Source of the DNA: Fratercula arctica
Taxonomy: Eukaryota > Chordata > Aves > Charadriiformes > Alcidae
Assembly: GCA_947846985.1 (NCBI GenBank)
Contig: CANTUZ010000005.1
Coordinates: forward strand, 24,958,389 to 25,022,388
Reading direction: 5' to 3'
DNA length: 64,000 nucleotides
Positions 36,601 to 48,633 of the stretch are shown one piece after another. The translations under genes were made by a program, and so were the position numbers. The notes below the pieces were generated by a model. That model did no database searches. It saw nothing but the letters and a program-made list of their open reading frames with translations, and was not told the origin of the DNA. Each line of letters starts with the position of its first letter. The stretch's first letter is position 1.

Positions 36601-37472
36601 CCTGTCACTCTTTGAAGTGTTTTGTAATCTGAGTGGTTATTAAACTCTCTTGTTAATTTTGGATGACTTAGGGAGCCAGGATCTTTGAGGCTGAAGTCAA
36701 TTATGTATAAAGAGAGTCCATGATTTACAGAACCATTATGTCCCCAGTTCATCTATTACACAAGTCTATTCTTATCATCTGGAAATTACTCATCCTTATT
36801 AGCTAACATTTCTGAGTAAATTAAAAAAATTGTGACTGAGGTAAATCACATCTCACTCAGCAGAACTAGATAGGAGTATAGTTGATTTCGTTTCTCATGT
36901 GTTTGAGTCTCTTTAGGAGGATAATAGTAGTAGAGGGAAAATTTCTGCGTGTGCATTGCAAACATAAATTCAAACATTTGCTCTTATCTTGCAAAAGAAG
37001 ACATTGTGTCCTCGAGAGACTAATGAGCCTATTCTGTGATGTTATTATGATTCTTAATAGCAAAATTTTAAAGCAGAACAACCAGCCTAAAATTATTTTA
37101 TATAGTTTGGATAGTTATTCTGTTTATTTTTTTTCCCCCTACTTGAGTTGGGAAACAACAGGACATTGATCAAAACAGTATCATAAAAGTCACAAAACCT
37201 GTTTGGCAAATTGTCTTTCTTTTAATTACTCAGCATAATTAATAAAGACAGGAGTAGTGAGTATTTCTCTTGACCAATCCTTTGTCTTTCTTTCATTTTC
37301 TCTTCAAGTGGAAGTTTGTGTTCCAATTTCTTAAATTTTAGTTTTATGTCCTAACAGTCGAAACTACAATTATCTGTTTCTATAACTATATGAAGTTATG
37401 GTATGGAAATATGGAAAAACAGATGGGAAGCAGAGATGTGTATGTTTTTATACACACTGATCATCTTATTGA
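30671..37472. other. Unique non-coding DNA, no supportable gene
   Basis: AT-rich sequence with short scattered frames only. A trace of an ancient amniote-type repeat (GATGTCAGTGGAACTATGCT, followed by GG and a TATCACC-like stretch) lies at about 33589-33620. The stretch at about 35105-35340 is complex, low in simple repeats, and rich in TAAT/ATTA and CAGGTG/CACCTG cores; it is raised separately as a candidate conserved element. A T run occurs near 31441-31454. Confidence 0.45.
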
Positions 37473-37494
37473 GGGGGGGGGGGGGGGGGGGGGG
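37473..37494. repeat. Uninterrupted run of 22 G
   Basis: A run of 22 consecutive G with no interruption. Such runs can form G-quadruplexes in single-stranded DNA and are prone to length change. The exact count is the least reliable part of any assembly at such a site. Confidence 0.9.
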
Positions 37495-40400
37495 AGAGTG
37501 ACAAATTGGCAAATTCTTTCCTTTGGAAATTCTTAACCTTAAATTGGGTTTATCTAAAAACGTCAGAAAAACCTGTATCAGGTCAAATAAGGAACCTGTT
37601 CTGCATAAAAGATGATGATACCCCTCAAAATATTGGACAAATTTCACATGTATTTTATCATTCAGTATTCACTGATGGAAATAAAATATTACGGTAAGAG
37701 AAAAAAAATAATGTATCACTTATCTTTACATTGTGTCTGTTCTTTGTTTTCTGTCTCAATTTTTTTTTTCCTTTTTTATTTCACTGAGTAGCCTTCTTTC
37801 TATCCGTTGTCAGTCAGAGATTTCTCTAGCCTCATAATCCTTGCCACAAGCAGTTGGGTGAAGTTGCATTGCCTCCTCTGCTGTCTTCAATTCTGTGTTG
37901 CAGACTGCAAATCAAAACAGAGAAGAGATCTGCATTGCTCTGCCTTCAAGTAGAGCTTGAGAGACAGAGAATAAGTCAACAGTTATTACAAATGCACAGA
38001 GACTTATCTTCTGGTGTCAGACCATCCCAGCATTTCAAAACTCTTGCCCAGTTCTTGGTCTAACTGTCCCTTAAAACATTAAACATTTATGAAATATGCT
38101 TTGTCTTAAGAACTTAATCTAACTTCTTCTGTAAAGTTCCTGATCTCTGTAAATTCTGTAGGTTTATGGTTTATAATGGTACGGTGCCACTGTCTATCAT
38201 TTATGAAAAAAAAACCAACAAGATTCATTCATTCCCACGCTTGATGGGCAGCCCCGCGTGCATAATGCCAGTCTTTGCTCCTTAAACAGAAAGAGTTAAT
38301 TTCAGGGAACAAGAGGAATTATATTAGAGGGTCTGAAGCCTGTATTTAATTTATGGTGAATTGTTCATGCAGAGAAATGGATTTTACAATGAAATGGGAG
38401 ATTCCAAACCTTTCAGCTGTTTAATAAACCATGGAAATAGAAGAGAGAGGTTGGGATTGAACTTCTCAGCCCACCTATCTACTTGCACATATGGCTGAAA
38501 TACTCTTGGGTAACAGAGAACAAAATAACCTCTTCCCTATTCCTATAAACTAGGACACTCATGAACAGGCCTGACAGACAGGCCAATCAACCAAGCGTAT
38601 GAACACTGGTGGTGGTGGGAGGCATGTCTTTAGTGCTTTTCCAGTTCAAGTGAAAAATGTTTTGAGATGGAACATATGGACCTATGATTTCATATTTATG
38701 GATTTTTATTCCTGATTCTAACTGTAATTTTGTGTGGTCCTGTTCCAGTATTTAACCTGTATTTGGTCTTCCACAAATGAAAAAAAGATACCACGCTGAC
38801 AGTTTAGGAATAACATATGTAACAGCTATCATTACAATAAATATCCCCACCATGTCAGGGTACTTTTCCTCTCCTCAATCCCCAAAAGAATGGTTTGTAA
38901 GATGACAGAGAGAAGAGTTTGACCTTAGCTATTTCAGTTTTCAGCCTTCGTACTGCATGGTGACTGCAACAGCTTCAACAGCTAATTATAGTAAATCTTG
39001 TTCATTAGTAAACAGCCTTATTAAGACATACATTCCTGAAGATGAAAGTGTAAACTTAGGTCCCAAAACAGTAATTTGAAAGGATTTATTCATTTACTTT
39101 CATCCTTTTCTGGGCTGCTAAGTTCTCTGCAAAACCTTTTTAACTTTTCGTTTTATCGTATTAAGCTTACAACATCAGTCTCAGTAGAAAGCAATTTTGA
39201 AATGTAGCACGGTTTTTCTTTTGTTTTCCGACATTTTTTTCCCCTTGCCCAGGATAATTTACTCTAAACTGTTTCAAGGTATCTGGGATTTTCAGCAATA
39301 GAACTGAACTAAGTGATTGCCTACTGTGAACACTAAGTATCAAAATTGTAGTTATGAAAATATTTCCAGCCAGCAGTCGCATTGTTTCTTTGTTGGCAGT
39401 ATACTTGATGTTTTCTGATTTCTTCCACTCTCAAGCTAAGGATTTCATATTGAGCAGAAACTTGAAAAGGGAATTGCTGAAATTGTGGAAACTGCTAATG
39501 TCACTGGTCTGTGTTTTTTCTGCAGTCTTATTATAGTGAAGCAGAAAATATCCAGTTTCCCACAGCAAAAAGTACTTCAGTTTTTACACTCAGAATGTGC
39601 TTATTTTTGTAAAGGACAGCAAATTATCCCTGATTATGCAAAGGAAAACAGCTTAAGTACGTAAGAACTTTAAAGCCATTGGACTCTTCCCTTTGACTCT
39701 TTTGCTATGCTGCTGACTGATCTGTAGCTCACCAGCTAATTTTTCACATGAAACAAAACCGCTCCTCAGTATTTTTCATTATTAAAAAGAATTTTATAAA
39801 TATAAAGTGAATTTCAATTACCTTATATTTGCTTCTCTAATTTCTAATTAACAAATCCTGCAATGTTAATTGATGCTATGTTATAAACAGCAAAGTAACT
39901 CCAGAGATAGTAGAATATCAAGAATAATGAATTCTAATTGTATATTTTCAAAAAGCATGATGTAATTTTATACTTTAAAAATAAAATTATAGTTATATAA
40001 TTTTTTAATGTACATTATATATACAAAATCATGTCTTGGGTAGACTTTTGGGTCTCTCTCATGCAACTTCATTAAGGAAAGAGACATACAGATACGATTT
40101 GGTCTGAAGGCCACAACCTATTTAAATTGTCATTGCCAGTTGCTGGGAGTACATCCTTTTAAAAAGCAAGGACTTGGTATACTGACCAGTGGCATCAGCA
40201 TTGCATTGTAGTGATCCACACAAAGAGCACAGACTGCAGACAGCCAACCTGAGAAAAGTTCAAGAGAATGTTTCAAATTTCATTCTCTCTCTTCTTGTTC
40301 TCCCTCTTTTATTACTGATTATGCAAAACAGCATAAAAGGTCGGTCATCCCTGACACAATTACTGGGCTCTTTTTATAGTGGCTCTCTTCTACCACCAAT

Positions 40401-41460
40401 TAAACAAAATGACAGGACCGTATAAAGATGTCAAAAATACATAGCTGTCATTGGCTGTTCTAGCATTTAGGATTATTTTTCATAAATAAAAGAACAGGCT
40501 ACTCCAAGAAAAAGAGAAAAGGTGACTCAGTAACTGATAAGTCTTTTACTTATATTATAAATTATTGTTAATCCTAAAATACACACAATCTAATGTTGTT
40601 ACAAATAAATAGCTGATGTTACAGTTAGGTGAACTCATCATTGTTGCTATCTGGGATGTAATGCCACAAGAGTCAGTTTGTGTCTCTGGTCGTCCCAGGC
40701 TCAGCACAAAATATGCGAACAAAGACTTACTTCCTCTTTTAATAGCTGAAGTATCTTGACTTGACGCCATGAGATAAACTCTTTATCTTATTAAGACTTG
40801 AATCCAGTGTGATTGATATTTCTTCTTCCTGTGAAGGGTGTATTAAATTCTCTTTTTACCATGGATAAAACAGTTTGTAAACATAGATTATATTATGTAT
40901 TCAATCACAGATATCAACAGGTTCTCTGAATTAAAAGTAATTTCAACGTCTATCCTAGGACATGATATTCAGGTTCGTCACAACTTCACCATGTAAGAGA
41001 CTCAAATACTCAGAAATTCACCAGTCCACCACAAGCTTCACTGCAAATGTCCTATTTGAAACCAAAGCCAATGAGTATACCTTAAATGTGAGATCCATAC
41101 CAACCTCTGGAATAGGTGATTCAAAAGCGTTTTCCTTTCAGTGAACTATACAAGAGACTCACTGCTAACTATAAGAAGTACCATTATTCTCCACTGAAAC
41201 CACTTCAGATTACAGAGTACAAAATAAAATACATAGTAATACATAGCAATTGATAATCTTTACAAGTTTGTCACATCACTTCCATGAGAAAAAAGCGTCT
41301 GATCCTGATTCCCTTTGAACGCCCAGATAACAAGGAGTATACTAAGAATATACTTCCTTGAAAAAACGGTTTCTTTTGAGGTTGTCATTTCATCAACTTG
41401 TCTTTTTTGGCATTAGAGGACCCTTCAGAGATGTGGTTTGTTGGGGGTTTTCTCTGTTGG

Positions 41461-41488
41461 TTTTTTTTTTTTTTTCTCTTTTTTTTCC
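41461..41488. repeat. T-rich low-complexity tract
   Basis: T15 at 41461-41475, then CTC and a further T8 run ending in CCC. No adjacent element body is recognisable that would make it a retroposon tail. Confidence 0.85.
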
Positions 41489-41934
41489 CTAATCTTCCTC
41501 TACAGAGCAATAATTTTAATATTTGATATGTGGCATTTTAAAAGATGTAGTTCTTAAAAGATGTAGACATTCTTTGTGCTAAAGTCTCTCAAAGACATCA
41601 GGCATCAAGATTCTTTTATTCTGAAGAGAAAAAAGTAAGAAAAGCACAGTTTTGTTTTGTTTAGGATGTGAAGAAACTCAAATTGGAAACTACTTATTTT
41701 GTGGCTAGCAAACAGTGCAGCTGAGTGTGTATGTTGGCTAGCTGTATGCCTTCCCTGTTCTATCCACGGGAACAGTGAGAGTGAAACAGACATCACAAAG
41801 TCAGAAAAGAAACTCAGAAAAACTAAGTGACGACTAGAGGACTATTCAAGTTGCCAGTAAAAGTGAAGTGGGTAAGCTTCATGAGACACTGAAGGTACTT
41901 TAAGAAAGGAGAGAGAAAAATTGAAAGATGGGCC

Positions 41935-42007
41935 TACGTAATGACGCAGTAGTCATTTCCTTTGGCTTCTTTCCGAGGCGGGAAATATGAAATATGACTA
42001 CGTCATA
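41935..42007. other. Nested palindromic, CpG-containing cluster (possible regulatory element)
   Basis: Three self-complementary motifs sit within about 70 bases. ATGACGCAGTAGTCAT (41941-41956) has ATGAC/GTCAT arms. TTTCCGAGGCGGGAAA (41970-41985) is an imperfect E2F-like palindrome. ATGACTACGTCAT (41994-42006) again has ATGAC/GTCAT arms. The first and third are also partial reverse complements of each other, which gives an overall inverted layout around the central motif. Five CpG dinucleotides fall in this span, many more than in the surrounding DNA. The arms resemble AP-1/CREB-type sites. Regulatory function is an inference from motif shape. Confidence 0.4.
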
Positions 42008-42208
42008 GTAATAGGATATGTTACTTGAACTATGTTACCTCAGGGATGTAGAGGAATTAAAACTCGAAGTTGCATAAATCGATGGCTTGACAATCGTTAT
42101 TTTGGATATGTGTCCCAACTACTCAGGTAAAGTATCTACCTAAGCCATTACCTTAGTGGAACTATTTAAGTATAAACAAACCATTAAAAAATATTTTAAA
42201 TATTTACG

Positions 42209-42317
42209 TTTTCCTTCCCTTCTTTTCTCTTTTTCTCTTTCTCTTTTTCTCTTTCTCTTTTTCTCTTTCTCTTTTTCTCTTTCTCTTTTTCTCTTTCTCT
42301 TTCTCTCTTTCTCTTTC
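42209..42317. repeat. Pyrimidine microsatellite with a 14-bp unit
   Basis: An all-C/T tract. At 42227-42296 the 14-base unit CTCTTTTTCTCTTT is repeated five times without error, with looser CTTT/CTCT sequence on both sides. The plus-strand frame across it encodes only an S/F/L repeat and is not a gene. Long pure purine/pyrimidine tracts with mirror symmetry can form triplex (H-DNA) structures. Confidence 0.95.
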
Positions 42318-43025
42318 ATTTTTTCACGTGAAGTTCAGAATTATCCAACTAAGAATGACTGATAATCTCTGAATTACTGAAAAATAGTTCAGCTAGGGTT
42401 TTGTCTCGCTTTATCATGTCATCTTAGATTTGATATACTTTTCTTTCTTAGGGGAAGAAGAACCACAGATACCTCCTTTTCACTGCACGTTTTCCTAGTC
42501 TTGAGTTCTCCAAACTACTTCTCAGTAACATTTCATTCCCTTCTTGGGTTTGGCCCAGCCACAGTAAATATGATTATACTTTGAAGAATGCCAATTCTAA
42601 GGAATAGGTACTTTGGCACTACTGGCACTGCCCTGATGGGGGGTGAGCAGGAGTCCAGTTGTGCAGGGGTGGCACAGAATTAATTTAACACTTATTTTCA
42701 AAACTTTGTCTGGTATTTTTATACTGTGACATTTAAATATACCATCTGGTTCACAGAAAACTCCCTGCAATAGCAAAATGGTGCAATGCAGAAACAACCT
42801 TCAGGTAACCAAGAACCAGACAAAAATTTATTCTCATGAAATAGTGAAGATATGTACAGAGTAGCTAAAAAAAGTTGTCTAGGTTCTTGAATATGAATCC
42901 ATCTCACAGGTAAACGGAGACAAAGTGTTAAAAAACTAGTTTTGTTTAGAATGGAATTAATCTAATGTTTTATATAAGTCTGTTCTCTTAAAACAGTTCT
43001 CCATTCTTCATCACTACATATGTAC

Positions 43026-43047
43026 ATTATGTACATATGTACATAAT
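43026..43047. repeat. 22-bp perfect palindrome made of TGTACA/TACATA units
   Basis: The 22 bases equal their own reverse complement. They are centred on CATATG and built from ATGTACAT steps. The upstream neighbour (43017-43026) repeats the ATGTACAT unit, so the structure may have grown by slippage of a short alternating motif. Confidence 0.9.
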
Positions 43048-45910
43048 AAACTGAATTAAAACTGTTTCTCTCATCAGGCTCCAGTCTTCCAGTACTAAAG
43101 ATGTTTTTAAAGAGTCTCCAAATTTGGTTGATAGGAATATCCTTTCTATTCAAAGCTTTGATAACATACAAAACTAAGCACCACATGAGAGATATTGAGC
43201 ACCTCCATCTCCTATTAACTTAAATCAGAAAGGAGGGCACTCATCAACTCAGTAGACCCAAGAAAATGTTCCTGCATAAAAGAAAAATGAATTTTCCAGC
43301 ACATTTAGTTCCAGGGGTATCACAATAGCTTTTCCTCCCATGGCATGATTCCTAGTCAAATTATGCAGTGATTATTCTATTTCGGTTTCTGCATTGAATA
43401 TGCAGTTTAATTGCTCAAAGAGAAACACTTTGCTATTGAATGTAGAAAAAAGAAAGAAAGGAGAATAATTTTCGGCTGAGTCTATCTTGCTACTGTGAAG
43501 CTGTAGGCTATCATTTTCATTGTCCAGCTTAGAGAAAAAATATCCGGTACTTGCCTTGGTTAAAACCAGGAGAGATTAAATGCATTTAAGAAATGAAACT
43601 TTCCCTCTCACTCCTTTTAGGAAATGCTTTCTGTCTGGAATATGTTAACTCTAGTAGCACAGGTGATATGTTACTAGAATGACATTTGTAGCCAGGGTGA
43701 CTCAATCTGGTGAGTATACCATCTGTCCTGTGACTGGGATGGTGGCAATGCCTTGTGACTAAGTGGCCATCCATCATTCCTGGCCAGCGAACAGAAAAAT
43801 TTCTATTCATACATACATACAACTAAGACACAAGCAAAAGCTTGAATCAAGAGCCTTTATTATTACCCAGTAGGCTGCTGTGAGAGTCTCAGCTCAGTAC
43901 TTGGGATGCCTTTAAACTGGCTTCTACAACATTTTGATCATTGTGTTTAGAAATGGAGGAAATCACGGCAGTGAATAAGTTTTCATACTTCTTTCATCAA
44001 CAGGGACCAAGTATGTAAATTTATTATTTTTATTTTTTTTTTAACTGAATAAAAGAGAACATACAGGGGAAAAACTTCCTGGACCTTTTCACTGGTCAAT
44101 ACAATGCTGCAATACGATTTTCAAACATCCATAATATTAATTGATAAATACCAACGTTCTCTTTACTGTCTTACAGAAACTAAACAGAACTAGTGCTCAC
44201 AGTAGTGATGATGATGTATTTTGAGCTATTACTTTGGAATACCCTAGTATTTTTATATTTCAAGACCATTAAATTCCTTCATTTTATTTGGCACTTCATT
44301 TGACATTCTCAGGTTGACTCCAGTGAAAATTTAGACACTCAGATCAACTGATTCAGGTCAATGGAAGCCAATGGTGATATAATATATACCAAATGGAGAT
44401 ATTCTCTTTTCACTTAAAGTATGACTGACTACCCTGTGCTCCACTTCCTTTGCTTGACCTTCATTGCGTGTCAAGATAAATTCAAAGCTAATCCAATGTA
44501 ATTTACTCCTCAATTACAAAACCTGCCTGGGGACTAACACAAAGCTGCCCAAAGCACTGCCTATTTTTAATCTGACTATCCTTTCCGTAAGTGCTATATT
44601 CTTTAAAAACTCTGAAATGCCAGCTTCTAGGCCAATGACTCCCAAAGCCTTAGGGCAAAGTCCATTGTCAAACCTCAAACTATATCATTTACTTGCACTG
44701 GCTGTTACCAAAAAAAAAAAAAAGGATGTTCTATAGTTGCATACACTAGTTTGGGACACGGTTTGGAAACACTTTTTGAGGGTTAGAATCGTATACAGAA
44801 AATTACTGGCTTTTCAGCTGGTCCGTGATATCTCTTCCAGGAGAAGTAAAAGCTTCACAGCAAAGCAAGAGAACCAGGAGAGGAGACACTTATGCATCAA
44901 GTTGAAGGTAAAGAAAAAATATGGTGAGTAAATAAAAAGCATAAATGATGCTGAAAGTGTGTACAGAACGTGTCAAACTGAAATGCAAAGTAGACAGTAC
45001 ATTAAAGAAACTAAGATGCATATATGAATATGTCCTTACACAGAATATTAAAACTACAGCATCCAGTTCTGCATTTCTGATTTCTTTAACCACAAGTTGT
45101 TAATTTATGCTAGAAATCCATTTATTTTTAAAAATCCTCACACTTACGGGTACATTTACTCTATTTTTTCATCCCTCGAAAAGAAGATAAATAGTCATAT
45201 CATTTTGAGGACATTTTCTTCTGTAATCATCATCAACAACAAAAAAGAAGTTCTGCAAAAATATATGAAAAATATTTTCCAGATTTATGCTGGAGGAAAC
45301 AACTAATTTAAAGTTCTTACCAAGCAGCTTTGTCTTTCATTTCATTAGAGTAAATGTAACTGAGATTGGGGTTTTACCACTTGCCTCTTAATTGGAATGA
45401 AAGTTACACATACTGAGAAAGCTAAACTAACGTCAGAAATGTAGTGTCAGGGCAGCTCTTAATGCACTGTTTTGAAAATTGTGGGGTTAATACTGGGCAA
45501 ATAAAAGATAAAACCAACACAAAAATGCATTCACTTTTGGGCTGAGACACACACAAAAAATGAATAAAATGGGTGTGGAACTCAAATAAGACATTCTTTT
45601 CCCAGTTTTCACTTGCTGCAAGGTCTGACTAACTATAGATAAAAAGGTAAAAATCCCAAATGGTACTAAGGTAGTTAAATTGCCTTTCTTACTGTAAATA
45701 GTATTTGAGCAGTAGAGATTCTGAATGAAATTATTTATTACTGAGAAGCAATTGTATAAATATCTATTCAAGACAGATTAGTTATTAACTTTATGGTTAA
45801 CAGTAAGTGACCGTCATTTTTGCCATCATTCTTGACTTGAAGGAAAACTTCAAGAGACATCAGTGTTGGGGAAAACCAGCAACTATTTTTAGTACAAAAT
45901 TAAAATTGGG

Positions 45911-45938
45911 AAAAAAAAAAAAAAAAAGGAAAAAAAAA
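45911..45938. repeat. A17-GG-A-run tract
   Basis: Seventeen A (45911-45927), GG, then a further A run to about 45937. No retroposon body is visible on either side. Confidence 0.9.
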
Positions 45939-47983
45939 GCAGCTCCTCTTCATTTTCAGAAATCATCTGGTTGAAGAGTAAAATGAGAAGATAGGACTAT
46001 GAAGACTGCATTGTGTTGGTTTCTAAGTTATGTATGATAAACAGTGATGTGTGCCAGACGCTGGAATCTATTCACAGATGACAAGATTGAAATAGATGTT
46101 TAAGTCAGGGCTGTGCTGGATGTGTCGAACACAGACCGTGGCAATATAAACTTCCTTACAGACAATCCTTATGAGGAGGAACGAGGGCTGTCTGGGATTT
46201 CCTAGAAACTAAGATGATTGTGCAGAGTTACTCATGTGCAGCGTATTCCCTGAGGCCTGAAAGCACCAGACGTGCTGTGCACATGCATGACAGCTGGTCT
46301 GTGCCTGTGCCATAAGACCACTCTCTTCAAACACACTGAATTTATCATGTATGTGATGTACTAGGGTGTCATGCATGCACAAAAATCTACCTGATACTTC
46401 CCCAGCTGTCAGGCATGCTGTACGAGCACACGGCAGCTATGCAGCTTAGGTTTATTCATCAGTGCTTCCAAAAAGTAGTATATTCCCAATATATAACATG
46501 CTGTTAATCTACTCACACTGTCAAAAACTGGTCAGGATTTCCAGGTGGTAGGATGTGTATGGCAGACCTGATGCTCGGTAGGCGTCACTGATTTTTTTTG
46601 ACTTCTAAGCAATTGTCAGAAGTCTTAATTCCCTGGATTGCCTTTTTAAATGGAAAAAGAGAATATGAATAGAAAATAGAGGTTGAGAATAGCTCAGGGA
46701 ATGATCTTCACAAGGTTCGAATGAAAGATCAGACGCGTCCAATCAAATTTTCCTTTGGTTTTTTGCTAAGTCATCATGGTATCAAAAATGCACTGCTCGT
46801 GTTTGTAGGGAGTTGTATCCTCTGTGAACTAAACACCGAAGTGTCTCATATTAACCCCAGGCAAATTTTATTCATGATGAATCTGGCCTAAAAGTTGGGG
46901 GGAAGAAAGCTAAAGTGTATCTTCTTTCAGTTCACTAACATGATCACTGCCTATTCTTAGCAATACATATTTCAGGATATTTAAAGGTGTTTAAATAAAA
47001 ACCCACAGAGATTTATATATATTTAGGCCAACATATTTCTAGGACTTTCATTTATGAATTTCGATTATATGCCATGAAAAGAAAGATGTTTTTGAATACT
47101 TCTTAGGCTCCAAACTGCTGAAAACCAGACCCTGTCAGAAGAATTAGATATTTTAGGTACTTGATGTGTTCAAGCCTCAAAGTAAAAAGATACTTCAGAT
47201 TTCTGATAGTGTCTCTCCAGGTAGCTATCCTTACAATCCTGGTGAATTCTGTCTGAGAAGACCAGTTCTCTCTAGGTTTGACCGATTCAGCAATGATCCT
47301 TTTAGTTAAAATAAAATGCCCTCAATCTGCTGTAGTTTATGAAACAAAGAGTTTGAGAGTCTTTCAATAAAAATACTAAATGTAAACTCTTCATGAGATA
47401 ATGGCCAATACACTCTGTGATATATTTAGTAGACACATTTGTGCTGCAAATACTCATTTTGTCATATTTGAGGAAATTGTCCATTCTCCCTTAAGTGATG
47501 AGAGAGGGTGTGTTCTTTGGTTTTTGTTTCTTTTTTTTTGTGACCTGCAGATTAATGTTTCTGTGGCATGAAGATCATCATTAAACAATCTCATTATCTC
47601 TGTTTGAATGAAAAAGCAATGGTGCAGAAGCAGCAAATTTCTGCATACAGATGGTATATTAGCTTGTATCCAGTATAATGGCAATCATTGGACTTTTATA
47701 TAAGCTTTGATGCTGAACTCCTAAATACTGAATTATTTTTCCTATGTTGTACTCAATACCCTTGGGTTTCCTGCCAAAATTCATCAGAGTTGCCAGAGAT
47801 ACCGGTGTCCTATAGCAATTATATCAGGAATGAAGACCTCTCAATCAGACCTCTCTGTAATCGACAATGTTTAATGCTTCTGGTCTTCAGCATTCTTTGC
47901 TAACGTTAACCAACAACATATCGGAACATCCCAGAACTACATATCATCATTGTTCCTGTCCTAAAACCAAAAATCGTAAGTGC

Positions 47984-47988
47984 AGAGG
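47984..47988. repeat. Target-site duplication, left copy (AGAGG)
   Basis: AGAGG precedes the element starting at 47989 and is repeated exactly at 48629-48633. The match extends one more base (T) if the T of the LTR terminus is counted as duplicated target. Confidence 0.85.
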
Positions 47989-48628
47989 TGGTTTGAGAAA
48001 CCCACAACAGTTCATTGTCATTTAGACAGCTCTTCTATCACCTGATGATCCCTCCCCAAGACGGGAAGGGGAATTAGGGAAAAAACAAGGAAACCCAAGG
48101 GCTGAAATATAACCCTCAGGATTTAGTAGACTAAGACTAGATAGTTAACATTAATAACACTAAAATACCAATACTGATCCCAATACCAATATAAAATATA
48201 CAAGAATTATACTCAGTCAATTATTATCAGCTGTGCACTCCCAGTAGTGGGCAGCAAATGTTGGACACTGCGAGAGCTATGGCTTTGGGAGGAAGGGAAG
48301 GCGTCAAGGGTCTGGCACGGGACAAGAAGTTCCCTGGATCGCCACCATCAAGGAAGAGAGAACTTTAAAGCAAACTTTCTAATTTATATTGAATATGATG
48401 TTTATGGCAGGAAATAATCCTGTTGGCCAGCTTGGGTCAAATGCCCAGGTCTCTGCTCCTCATCCCTGTACCTGGCAAGGCTCGACAACACTGAGACCTT
48501 GAAACGCACACACCATAGCTGGCTATAAAGTAAATATTTTCACAAATTCAGACACTAGAGCCTTCTAAAAGTGCAGTTTTCACAAGCATTAGAAGAGAAA
48601 TTAGCCCTGTGTTGCTCAAACCAGGGCA
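47989..48628 (-). mobile_element. Solo LTR of a second avian endogenous retrovirus family, minus orientation
   Basis: This 640-bp element has TG at its left edge and CA at its right edge, between perfect AGAGG duplications. Read on the minus strand it starts TGCCCTGGTTTGAGCAACAC. A TATA-like ATATAAAT lies near 48389-48382. Next come the CCAGGGAACTTCTTGTCCCG area and an ATATTGGTATTGG-like AT-rich part. It finishes with TTTCAGCCCTTGGGTTTCCT...GGTTTCTCAAACCA. That last block parallels the ATCTCAACCCACGAGTTTT block of the other LTRs, which supports the minus orientation. The family differs from the other four LTRs over most of its length. No viral coding sequence flanks it, so it is a solo LTR. 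I know the pattern from songbird genomes but cannot give a database name with certainty. Confidence 0.88.
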
Positions 48629-48633
48629 AGAGG
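48629..48633. repeat. Target-site duplication, right copy (AGAGG)
   Basis: Exact repeat of 47984-47988 immediately after the terminal CA at 48628. Confidence 0.85.

Larger units (their letters stand above)
37495..42208. other. Unique non-coding DNA; includes a candidate conserved stretch and a palindromic cluster
   Basis: AT-rich sequence without a supportable gene. A hairpin GGCCTG-ACAGA-CAGGCC lies at 38568-38584. The segment at about 38240-38420 is complex and slightly richer in GC. T runs occur at 37760-37769 and 41461-41475. A very AT-rich patch lies at about 39940-40025. The CpG-bearing palindromic cluster at 41935-42007 is listed separately. Confidence 0.5.
42318..47983. other. Unique non-coding DNA, no supportable gene
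   Basis: AT-rich sequence. It includes a 22-bp perfect palindrome at 43026-43047 and an A-rich tract at 45911-45938. A less AT-rich segment at about 46090-46450 carries several CATGCATG-like and GTGCACATGC-like stretches. None of the frames has a recognisable domain. Confidence 0.5.

Noticed and set aside
38568..38584. GGCCTG-ACAGA-CAGGCC hairpin considered as a terminator or small RNA stem
   Set aside because: A six-base stem is common by chance in 64 kb. There is no T run or longer precursor-like arm pairing.
42156..42362. Open frame with a regular SLFLF repeat
   Set aside because: It is a direct translation of the pyrimidine microsatellite, not a protein gene.
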